From Narthecium ossifragum (taxonomy: Eukaryota > Streptophyta > Magnoliopsida > Dioscoreales > Nartheciaceae), in assembly GCA_963920575.1 (NCBI GenBank), contig OY986965.1, positions 16,072,290-16,136,289 on the forward strand: a stretch of 64,000 nucleotides of DNA, in the 5' to 3' direction. Made by a program: the position numbers and the translations under genes. This document shows positions 31,301 to 40,430 of this stretch, piece after piece. Numbering within the stretch: the stretch's first letter is position 1; the number at the start of each line of letters is the position of its first letter. Below the pieces are notes generated by a model that saw only the letters and a list, made by a program, of their open reading frames with translations, had not been told where the DNA came from and searched no databases.

Positions 31301-33010
31301 CCCACATGGTACCGTTCCCCTGTTGGTTCTTAGGGTGATCTGGGTAACATGTTCAAGAGATAGGTTCATGACGGGAGCCCTTGGGACATCGATAGGGTTA
31401 TGGGACCCTTGGCATTCCTTAGACTTAGGCGGAGAACGACACAGTTGCAGTTTCCCTTTCTTTCTGTGCGACGTAGAGTAGAACCCTACTGGGCATTGTT
31501 GCTCACCCTACCTGGGCTGCATCGGCGATGCAGGTCGATGCATTTCCTTCTTTCAGGTGTTCCTTTAGAAGATGGCGCAGTATTTCGAGGTGATCGAGGA
31601 CTTGGAGCTTCGAGGAGTTCATCTACATATAATTTACAGTTTTGATCAATGATGTACAAATTGATGTATAAATTGAGGTATAACATGATGTATTCGAGGA
31701 CATGAGTGTATGATCTATTAATTCAGTTGTATATGAGAAATGTTGTAATATTCTTTAATGTAATGATTAATCATTTGTCTTAATTAGTGACTTACGGTTG
31801 TGCCATTGTATAAGTTAAAGTTGTACAGGTTTCTTGTGCTATAATTATAAAGGGGATTTTGCCAAAATTTTTATGAACTTGATGATTAACATGTTTAAAT
31901 TCATATCAGTTATATACTTGTGCGCCAATTGATGATATAAACAGGTTTAGGCGGCTCACGTCTCGATCTGGATGGGTTTTCTGGGTCGGGGCGTGACAGA
32001 TCGCCGGCGTAGGGGCGATGGTGGCGGTCAGGATCTTGGCAGGGAAGGTCGTAGGACGGTGGGGAAGATATCCACCGGAGTGGATCTGTCAGATGGACGC
32101 TGGGGGAACGGGATCTAGAGAAGAAAGGCGACGGGTTTGGGTTGACCGGCGTCGGGGACGACGGCGAGGGTTCTGCGGATGTCGGGAAGGGTCGTGGATG
32201 GTCGGAAGGGTATTAAGGACGGTTGGTGAAGGTTTTAGAGGGCATGGGGGTGAGATCGGGGTCGTGTGGCGGACGGCGGACGAAGGCTGTGAAGTTGGGT
32301 TGCCATGGGAAGACGCCGGAGGAGACAACAGAGGCGGAGGGGCGGCTGGACGGAGTCGTGGTGCCAAGGGGAGGTCGATGGAGGTCTTGGATGGTAGCGG
32401 GGGTGGCCAGAGAGGCTGGACGGAGGAGATCGGCGGGAAGGTAGGGTTCCGGGCGTGAGGAAGAGGAGGAAGAAGACGATGACGTGGCGCTGACATGGCG
32501 TGGGGTAGCTGACGTGGCAGAGAGAGAAAGTGGCATGGAGGCGGTGTCGGCTGCGGAGAAGATGACTGACGGGGAAGAAGGTGGATCTATGGTGGATTTT
32601 TGTGGCAACTACATTACCTGTACTCGTATGATATTCTACTCCTATGATATTCGATCAACTATTCTTAATTCATAATAATTCTCTTCATCATTCATTCCCC
32701 TAATACAAACTTCTGAGGTTCTTTTATAAAGACCTTGACAAAGTCTTAATCCAACTAAAAAACCTTATTGCTTAATTAGCAAGTAATAAGGCTTTCAAAC
32801 TCAACTTAACTTCCTAACTCAAATGGACTCTTAATTAATTCATAACAATCAAATATTAACTAGTACTCAATAAAAGAATAAGAATAAATCCTAATTAAAT
32901 ACTCTAGTTTGAACTAGGGAAGTCCAAGTCAAACTAGGAAAGAGGCTGAACCAGTTTGGTTCCTCTTCTGGGTTCGGGTCCAGTTGGTCGAGTCGGATCG
33001 ACTCGTATCA
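28335..33010 (-). mobile_element. 5' LTR of copy 2, split by a Tekay-like solo LTR
   Basis: Parts 28335-28642 and 31999-33010. It has TATAAAAG (minus strand, plus-strand CTTTTATAAAGACC near 32722), so this LTR keeps its TATA box. Confidence 0.85.
28643..31998 (+). mobile_element. Tekay-like solo LTR (3356 bp), innermost layer of the nest
   Basis: Starts TGTGAGGACCCGTACC and ends GGGTCGGGGCGTGACA. Perfect TSD GATCG at 28638-28642 and 31999-32003. TATA box TATAAATA at 28948-28955. Its long, GC-rich, transcribed-looking body with GGTCGTGTCGG and GGGACCC words matches the LTRs at 11129-12803, 53656-56085 and 58091-60284. Very long LTRs with this start and end are typical of Tekay/Del chromoviruses. 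No coding sequence. Confidence 0.85.
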
Positions 33011-33690
33011 GGGGAGCTAAGGGATTATTGTAATAATATTCTAGCAAGTTTCTATCTCTTTATTAGTGAGCTAAACCTTTGTAGAACTATTTCAAGTGTG
33101 AAGTAGACTTTGAGAGAAATATCCAAGAGAGAGCTTGGAGTGATTTTTAAGGTTCTCAAGCACCCGAAAGCTTGAGGGGGAGCTCCAGCAGTTGTTGGAG
33201 GATTTGTAAGGTTGCCAAGCACCTGGAAGCTTGGTGGGAAAACTTGTAAGGAATAATTACAAGTAGTGGAACCTCAAGGAGGCCCTTGAGAGAGTGGACA
33301 TAGGCAAGGTTTGTCGAACCAATATAAAATCTGGTGCAAGTCTCCTAACTCTTTCTCTCATCCTTCATTACATGCTTTACTTATAGTTTTCATATCTAAA
33401 CAAGCATACTAGTCGTCTAGCTTTCTATCTTGGTTTTCATCTATTGTATTTTTGCAAAAGAGTCCAATTCACCAACCCTTGGACCTTCAAGGTCGTCATC
33501 ACCTCATCGTCTCCTCCTTCCTAGGCTATCATCTCAAGCTCGGCCACCACTCGAGACCCCTCCCCCTCACTCGGGACTACCTCCCACAACGTCTCCGTGT
33601 TCCCTGCCGACGCCTTGACGTCACCTAGCCTCCATCCACATCTCGATCTCCCCCGAGCTCCAAGCGTCACCGGAACCCGGGGTCGTCACC

Positions 33691-34150
33691 ACTCGGCATC
33701 ATTGTCTCTGACCACCCCGCTCCCAACCGCCTCCAGATCAGATTCCCCCTCGCCTCCACGCGCCCGATCCGATGATCCATCATCGTCCTCGACGTGCAGC
33801 TTGTCCCCTCCACCGGATCCAACACCACCTCACTCAGATCCATCACCACTCGGCATCGTTGTCTCCGACACCCCCCTCCCAACCACCTCCAGATCGGACG
33901 CCCCCTCATCTCCATGCACCCGATCCGACGATCCATCGTCATCCTCGATGTGCGGCTCATCCCCTCCATCGAATCCAACGTCACCTCACTCAGATCCGTC
34001 ACCACTCGGCATCGTTGTCTCCGACTACCCCACTCCCAACCGCCTCCAGATCAGATGCCCCCTCGCCTCCACGCGCCCGATCCGACGATCCATTGTCGTC
34101 CTCGACGTGCAGCTCGTTCCCTCCACCGGAAGCAACGTCGCCTCACTTAG
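33691..34150. repeat. Minisatellite, about three units of 156-157 bp, in element G
   Basis: ACTCGGCATCNTTGTCTCCG recurs at 33691, 33848 and 34004. The GC-rich repeats are long open frames on the plus strand (264 codons, 33597-34391), but one unit length is not a multiple of three, so the encoded Ser/Pro-rich repeats change frame. I do not consider it a gene. Confidence 0.85.
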
Positions 34151-35634
34151 ATCCACCGCCCACGGCCTCCCAGCACCGTCTCCCTTAGATCCGGGGTCCC
34201 CTCGCCGCGGTGACTCCCCTCCGACACCTTCCATGCGGGATCCGACGACCCAGCGGCGCCGCCCACCTTGCCTGGGTCGCGACCATCGCCTTCCCCGTTT
34301 GTTTCGAGGAAAGGGGGCGAACATGAAAGCATCACGTGATACACACGTGATGTATCAGCTGATGCTGCATCATGAGATGCGGCCAATTTGACAGCCAATT
34401 TGGCTGCATCTCCTGATGCAGAATGAAGTCACTTTTTTGCATCAACTGATGCAGCATCAGCTGATCATCAGACCAACCAAACATGGGTTTCGAGCATGAT
34501 GTTGCATCAACTGATGCATGCATCTATTGATGCAGGCAACCAAACGCCCCTAATCAACCTGGCCAAGTCAATCCATCAGTGGCTGGGGCTATCGAAGAGG
34601 CTCATAAACCTAGTTTCAAGACTTTTTTTAAGTAGGGGGGAAGGAAGGAAAGGGCTTTTAACTTTTCTTTTTTTTAAGAGCTTTTGTTCTTGAGTGTTCT
34701 TGAGCTTGAAGGAGGATTAAGAAGAGAGAAAAAGTGAGGATCGAGGCTACTACATCTTGGTGAACATATTCTAAACCTTTCTATCGGATTAGATGTTTGT
34801 AATCCTCGCTTCTTTCCTTGTATTTCTTCTAATGATGAACTAAACCCTATCTCTAAGGGTTTAGGCTGTAGCCTACACTCTATTATGTTATACATGTAGT
34901 TATCTTGGATGTCAATCTTGTTGTTGATGTGATTCATGTTTTGTGTAATTCTTGTAGATGCTAGGAGTAGATCTACTCGATTAGGGTTTGAATTTGAGGC
35001 CGAGAGGCAATGATTCATTCAGCCAATACATGTTTCACCATGAGCTACTCTTATGCTAGGGATAGATGAGATGCTTGTGTGATCTAATGGATCTCCGACA
35101 CTTTCAAACCTAGCTTGATTTAGCTTGAGACCGGGAGGTGATAGCTTACATGATTAGGACCTTCAGCTATGCTTGGGAGAGATAGGAGAGGCTTGAAAGA
35201 TTTGATCGAGCATTTTTAAGAAGTGATTGTCTTTGAGAGCTAATTGTATTACCATGTATAGGAGTGTTGGTGAAGCTGAACCCCTTAGATTTACTGGTAG
35301 TTCTTAGTACCAGTTTCCGTGGGAACGATCGGACTCACCATCCTTTACTACTTGTTAACGGCTCGTACACTTGCGAATTACGAGGCGTGCTAAACGCCTA
35401 ACATGTACCTCAAGAAGGACCTTGAGCGAAGTGGACGCAAACCAAGAGTTGGGTCGAACCACTATAAACTTGGTGCCCTCTCTCTAACTCTCATCTCATC
35501 TTTTATTTACTTGTTTTAATTGCTTTTAATTTCATTTACAAGCATTTAAGAATCTTATACTCCTCCAACCTAGGTTTTCCATTTATCAAGTTTCGGAAAA
35601 AGTCCAATTCACCCCTCTCTCGCTTGGACTTTCA

Positions 35635-35848
35635 GCCTCATCTTGTCCTCCCCACTCTCCATCATCCCCATCCGGCTCCACAAGGAAGGCTTGTGATATC
35701 TGGCATTGATGCCCAGGTGTAGCGCTCATTGTAATTGAAACAGAGGCCCTTCTCTCTTTGTTTTTGCATCTCTTCCCACGAAAGTCGCCGTACATTCATC
35801 GGGACTTGGTTCGGCGGTCCAACAACCCGCCCTATGTTTGATACCATC
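35635..35848 (-). pseudogene. Chromovirus gag zinc-knuckle region (piece 1)
   Basis: The minus strand reads VPMNVRRLSWEEMQKQREKG and LCFNYNERYTPGHQC (CCHC knuckle with one Cys changed to Tyr), then SQAFLVEPDGDDGEWGGQDE. It continues, across the stack, into the gag-protease linker at 21768. There is a frameshift near the knuckle. The earlier part of gag is not in view because LTR sequence H starts at about 35840. Confidence 0.85.
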
Positions 35849-36230
35849 ACGGTGACGCGTCTTGAAATGTGTCATTAAGTATATCAAAAGTGGTCAAAAC
35901 AATTTACCAGACTACTAATTAATTACAACGTAGTTAGTGGATGTGCGGGTCGAGTTCTCAAGGAATTGGATAGTTGGATTAGTAAATGCAATATAATCTC
36001 TACAATAGTTCAAAACAATCGGATTGATTATTTGAGTATTCTAACTAAAGTACTCTAAAAGCAATTAAGATGAAAATTTATCAAGAAAGAAATCTTAGGG
36101 AATTTCAATCCAAATTAGGGTCTAAATGTCTTCTCTATGAATCAAGATGAATGATACCTTAATGAGATGGTCTAAATTGGAGACCGACAAGCGTAGGATT
36201 AGTATCGCTCACCGCTAATGAGACGTTGGG

Positions 36231-37804
36231 TGATGTGCTGTCGCAGGCACTCAAAAATAAAACCAATACTCGTTAAAATAAATGTAGTAGTGCGAGTACG
36301 AGTCGATCCCACGAATAGTGTTTAGCCTAGTTTTGTGCTAAGTGAACAAAGATGGGGGGTTTTAAATGTGAGGAAAACAGTAAAGAAATAATCTAAAGCG
36401 AAGAATTGAATTAAATCAAGAGAACAAACCTTGGTCTGAGTCAACATCCACCATCAGAATCCAACAACTGATCATCGATGCAAGTATCAATCAATTCATA
36501 CCATGAATATTCACCGTTCGAATTAAATTCGAATCTCTCCTCAATCATAGTTAATTAGAAACAAGCGATCCAATTAACCCTAACTACGAAACAACCTAAG
36601 ACACGCGCTGTAGATTTAATTTAGTAGCAGCCTTAAGAATAGGGAGATCGATGAAGCTAAAAAACACAAGCACAAGCGGTTGCATGTAATCTAGTCGAAT
36701 ATTCTTCCTAAGACCTAACAATCTCTGAAACGCAGTAGATTATTAAACCCTAGTTTCTTCGCAGATTAGAGGGATCAAACAATTCCGGATTTGATATCAA
36801 ACCTAGCAGTAGATCGCCATGAATAATAAACTAGTAGGCCTCCTAGCAATTAGACAAGGTAATCATGAAGATTTAATCTCAGAAGAACATCCAATACTCA
36901 TGTATAAACTGAACAATAAACATAAATTAGATCTCACAGTTCCATTGATTCCGAGGTTTCAGTCTCCTCTACCAAGGATCAAGATTTAGCCACGCAGGGC
37001 CATCAAGAACAATCCACCAAAAGATTTCATAAAGCAAAAGAAAACCTAGAAAAAATATAAAGGAGGAGAAAGAGCAGCCAAAAGTGTCCATGAATCCCCC
37101 TATAATCTCCCAAAGAAGTCTATTTATAAGCCTTCCATCAAACCCTAACTCGGATTAGATCTCAGCCCTTGATTTTTCTCGCAGAACCGAAAGGGATCGA
37201 TCCCCTTCGGAAGGAGGATCGATCTTCTTCGTCCGTGACTTTAGGATCTGGAATTTGCCCGACAAGGATCGATCCTTCTTCCAAAGAGGATCGATCCCTT
37301 TTCTCCGGATTTCAATTTTTTCCTCACGGTCGATCCTTGCATCGTCCGTGAGAGCGTATATTTTTGACAGAGGCTGACGGTCGATGTAACGGTCGATCTG
37401 GCGGTCGACCGTGGGCCATTTTCAATAAGGGATCGATCCTCTTTGGAAGAAGGATCGATCCTCTTCTTCTCTACTTGTTTCTTCTGCTATTCTGTCATGC
37501 GCTTGTTGTACTAAAAGCGCTGTAACTTTCTCTAGAAAGCTCCAAATCACGAACCGTAAAATTCTCCAGAAACTAGACTTCAAGAGCTTTCCAAGCATAT
37601 ATGGCACATTATCTCGTTCTCCATGAGCAGGTACAGATTAATCTTTAAAGATGATCCATGCACTCTTTTCAGCTTCTTTTCGACTTAAGGACTTCAATTG
37701 CATCCTAAATCAAAATATAAGAATAATGAGTGTATTTAGGAACTAAATAAGCACAGGAGACTAAGTATTAAGGGATAAAAATATAACATTATGCATCATC
37801 ATCA
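36231..37804 (-). mobile_element. 3' LTR of the Athila element
   Basis: In element orientation starts TGATGATGATGCATAATG and ends GCGACAGCACATCA. TATA box TATAAATA (plus-strand TATTTATA 37122-37129). Shares most of its length with the solo LTR at 5313-6966 except the palindrome array. Confidence 0.9.
37195..37470. repeat. GATCGATC array in the Athila 3' LTR
   Basis: GGATCGATCC-type words at about 37195, 37213, 37265, 37290, 37429 and 37449, plus CGGTCGATG and GGTCGACCG words at 37328-37412. The array lies about 65 bp before the TATA box in transcription direction. Confidence 0.85.
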
Positions 37805-37817
37805 AATTCCCCCACAC
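37805..37817 (-). promoter_or_regulatory. Polypurine tract of the Athila element
   Basis: Minus strand GTGTGGGGGAATT abuts the LTR start TGATGATG. Confidence 0.85.
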
Positions 37818-39306
37818 TTAGCTTTTGCTCGTCCTCGGGCAAAACTAAAATTCACTCTACTCAAGATATCAAGGTTGCAACACCATCAACAAAGAACAAT
37901 CAAGCTCTTCACAACTCATAACACATCATGAACAAACATTTTTAGACAACTTAAAAATCAATCAATAAGCATTTCCACTTGAAAATGAAGCATACTAAAT
38001 AAGTAGACCCTCACGGAAATTAACACTCAACTCTCATGTGTTTGAAGGGTATGTATTTCACTCAAATTCATTCCAATGAAAATGATCTACCATAAGCTTG
38101 CATATCTTCTCATTCTCCACCACTAGAATCACATGCATAACACGAATCAAAAGGACTTCAAAAGGTTGTAATAGGGTTTAGGATTAAGGTGGAAAATATT
38201 TGGGAATGTAGCTCAAAAGCCAATGGAACTAATAGAATAAAAATGCATCAATAAGGCATGTACAACCAATCACTCCATTCAACAACTTTCTTCAACTTGG
38301 CTTTAAAGTACTCAAACCATATAACATCACCACATTGGCAAAGAGATTGTTCAAAGGAATACTTTTTAACTGAAATAGTGAACAATCTTTTGCAAAAACT
38401 TCCACCTTTGTAGAGATCATACATAAACATACCCCTTTCTTGGAGTATTAGGAGGATTCAAAAACACATTTTTTTTAACATGAGACACAATTTCCTCCTT
38501 CACTTTCTTTTCTTCTTTTCTTTTTTTTTTCTTTCTTTTTTTTTTCAGAAACAACATACTCACAAATTGAGTATGAAAATAAACTCCACTTCACCAATCA
38601 TAGCCATACCACAAATCCAAACACCCCCACACTTGAACTTCCGCACCAATACATGTCATAATGATGATCAATGCTCCACTAGTTTTATGGCTTAGGTAAC
38701 GGAAATACTTTTCATGTTTAAGGCTTGTAATGTGGGTTAACAATGAAGTCAATAAAGCTCAAAGGTGTTTAGCAAAAGGAAAAATTAATCACAAGCTAGG
38801 CTATTTGGCTTATGTAACTTATAACAAAGATGGCCTTAATCATGTTCACGTCTGCATGTGTCAATGTGACCTCGAATAGAATCAAAGCAAGTTCTAGAGA
38901 AACAAATCCATGGAAGAATATCTCTTATGAAAGAAATTAGTGAGACTGATATGAATGTATCAGTCTAAAGGCTCAAAATCTCACCAGCTTTTGTCTACTC
39001 ATTTAGTCACTACCATCTCAAGGAAAATAACTCAACTAATTAATTCCAAGTCGCAAAATTACTCATTCAATCATGTTATGAATATGTCAAGCTTAACTGG
39101 TTCTCGCTCGTGGCAAATGCAACCTAGATCTCCTCCCCCACACTTGAAACTGACATTGTCCCCAATGGAACGTGGAATGCAAAAAAAAGCAAAAATAACT
39201 AAAATGGAAATGCGAAAATAAAAAGAGAAAGGAACGAACTCCCCTTGGGTTGCCTCCCAAGCAGCACCTTTGTTTATTGTCATTGGCTCGACTTCACGTT
39301 TCTTCT
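37818..39306 (-). other. Athila 3' spacer without env-like gene
   Basis: 1.5 kb between integrase and PPT with no long minus-strand frame, so the env-like gene some Athila relatives have is absent. Two more GTGTGGGGG words occur on the minus strand at about 38626 and 39135, the latter followed by GGGACAATGTC-type sequence usual after Athila pol. A poly-T/TC tract lies at 38495-38545. Confidence 0.7.
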
Positions 39307-40430
39307 TCAATCAGTATAAGTAGGCTCCTCAAGGTCCAATTTTTCCACATTTGCTGTTTGAACGCCTTCATAGAAAGGTTTAAGTCGATGGCCATTCACC
39401 GTAAATATTTTGGAAGTGGCTAAACTTTTAATTTCAGCTGCACCATGAGAAAAATGATTAGTAACAATAAAAGGTCCAATCCAATGAGAACGCAACTTAC
39501 CTGGAAACAAACGTAAGCGTGATTGGTAAAGGAGAACTTTTTGACCAACTTTAAACTCCTTTCTAGAGATCATCTTATCATGAAAAGCTTTTGTCTTTTC
39601 CTTGTAAATCCTAGCGCTCTCATAGGCATCATTGCGAATTTCCTCTAATTCTTGCAGTTGCAACTTCCTGTGTTCTACACTCTCATCCATGTTCATATTA
39701 AAGCTCTTGATAGCCCAATAAGCCTTATGTTCTAACTCAACTGGAAGGTGACATGGTTTCCCAAATACCAAGCGATAAGGTGACATACCGATGAGTGGCT
39801 TATATGCAGTACTATATGCCCACAACGCATCATCCAAACGCAAACTCCAGTCTTATCTACTTGGATTGACCGTCTTTGCGATGATGGACTTGATCTCTCG
39901 ATTTGACACTTCCGCTTGTCCACTAGTTTGTGGATGATAGGCAGTTGATACCTTATGAGTCACATGGTACTTCCGTAGTAACGCCTCAACAGTCCGATTG
40001 CAAAAGTGAGTGCCTCGATCACTTATTAGAGCTCGTGGAATTCCAAACCTAGATAATATGTTAGACTTGATAAAATCTGCAACAACTTTAGAATCATCAA
40101 ACCTGGTAGCTTTAGCTTCTACCCATTTTGAAACATAATCAACAGCAAGTAGAATATAAACATAACCAAAAGATATAGGGAACGGACCCATGAAATCGAT
40201 GCCCCAAACATCGAAAATTTCGCAAAATAATATGGGGGTTTGTGGCATCTCATTCCTTTGGGATATATTACCTGTCTTTTGACAATTCTCGCATGATTTA
40301 CAAAGAGAGTATGAATCTCGAAATAAAGAAGGCCAATAGAAACCACATTCTAACACTTTTTTTTCCCGTTCTCTTAACTCCAAAGTGACCTCCACAAGCA
40401 TAAGAATGACAAAAAATGAGTATAGAAATA
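39307..40430 (-). pseudogene. Athila integrase
   Basis: On the minus strand: [17 protein letters not shown] (zinc-binding cysteines), [13 protein letters not shown] (first catalytic Asp), [13 protein letters not shown] (second Asp), [18 protein letters not shown] (catalytic Glu), then after an in-frame TAA at 39853-39855 [20 protein letters not shown] and a C-terminal region with [13 protein letters not shown] and [10 protein letters not shown]. Ends at 39307. The beginning is in another frame from the preceding pol because of a length change in a run of eight A near 40365. All three catalytic residues are present. Two lesions, otherwise intact. Confidence 0.92.

Larger units (their letters stand above)
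25259..33010 (-). mobile_element. Non-autonomous LTR retrotransposon (copy 2), nested in inner LTR E
   Basis: Minus-strand element with a perfect TSD GGGGA at 25254-25258 and 33011-33015. The left LTR (25259-26533, 1275 bp) is its 3' LTR. The right LTR (28335-33010) is its 5' LTR and is split by a 3.36-kb Tekay-like solo LTR; without that it is about 1.3 kb. Termini are TGATACGAG and CTCGTATCA, as in copy 1. The interior (26534-28334, 1.8 kb) has PBS, PPT and a conserved frame but no protease, RT or integrase. Confidence 0.88.
24653..33489 (+). mobile_element. Solo LTR, family E (inner copy), nested in element G
   Basis: Starts AGTTAGTCCTAATAGTG (TG mutated to AG) and ends CCAACCCTTGGACCTTCA. 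Perfect TSD AGGTC at 24648-24652 and 33490-33494. Without the nested element and its TSD it is 1.08 kb. It matches the outer copy at many places (CAAGTTTATCT region, ACAAGTAGTGGAAC, AGTCCAATTCACC). TATATA at 25215 is preceded by a CGGTCGATG array. The same family therefore inserted at least twice, in different layers. Confidence 0.8.
23498..34549. mobile_element. TIR DNA transposon G, nested in LTR F
   Basis: Ends GGGTGTTTGGTTGC (left) and GCAACCAAACGCCC (right) are inverted repeats, flanked by CTA on both sides (23495-23497, 34550-34552), a possible 3-bp TSD. Both subterminal regions are full of TGATGCAT / TGCATCA words (23515-23560, 34325-34540). After removing LTR E2 about 2.2 kb remains: an AT-rich left arm, a GC-rich centre (24455-24652 and 33495-34320) and a short right arm. 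A further inverted end (CAACCAAACGCC) at about 24440-24452 may mean the left arm is itself a separate element. No transposase. Confidence 0.55.
22582..35403 (+). mobile_element. Solo LTR, family F (Athila/Tat-like end), nested in LTR E
   Basis: Starts TGATGACCACAATATAG and ends GCGTGCTAAACGCCTAACA. The part just before the end (GTGGGAACGATCGGACTCAC) resembles the U5 end of Athila/Tat LTRs. Outer parts 22582-23497 and 34550-35403 total about 1.77 kb. The flanks GGAAC and TGTAC are a degenerate TSD; LTR E sequence resumes exactly after them (CTCAAG). No coding sequence. Confidence 0.65.
21769..35634 (+). mobile_element. Solo LTR, family E (outer copy), split by a 12.8-kb nested stack
   Basis: Starts TGTTGATCCTAACC and ends CGCTTGGACTTTCA. 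The two outer parts (21769-22581 and 35404-35634) add up to about 1.04 kb, similar to the second copy of the same family at 24653-33489. There is no coding sequence, PBS or PPT, hence a solo LTR. The TSD is GCCCC/GCCTC (one mismatch). The terminal words resemble Ty1/copia SIRE-type LTRs, but this is tentative. The TATA-like TATAAGAGG near 22325 follows an array of CGGTCGATG-type words. Confidence 0.75.

Noticed and set aside
33597..34391. 264-codon Ser/Pro-rich gene
   Set aside because: Produced by a GC-rich minisatellite in a transposon; the protein repeats change frame between units.
37818..39306. Env-like gene of the Athila element
   Set aside because: No frame above about 90 codons on the coding strand and no membrane-anchor pattern.
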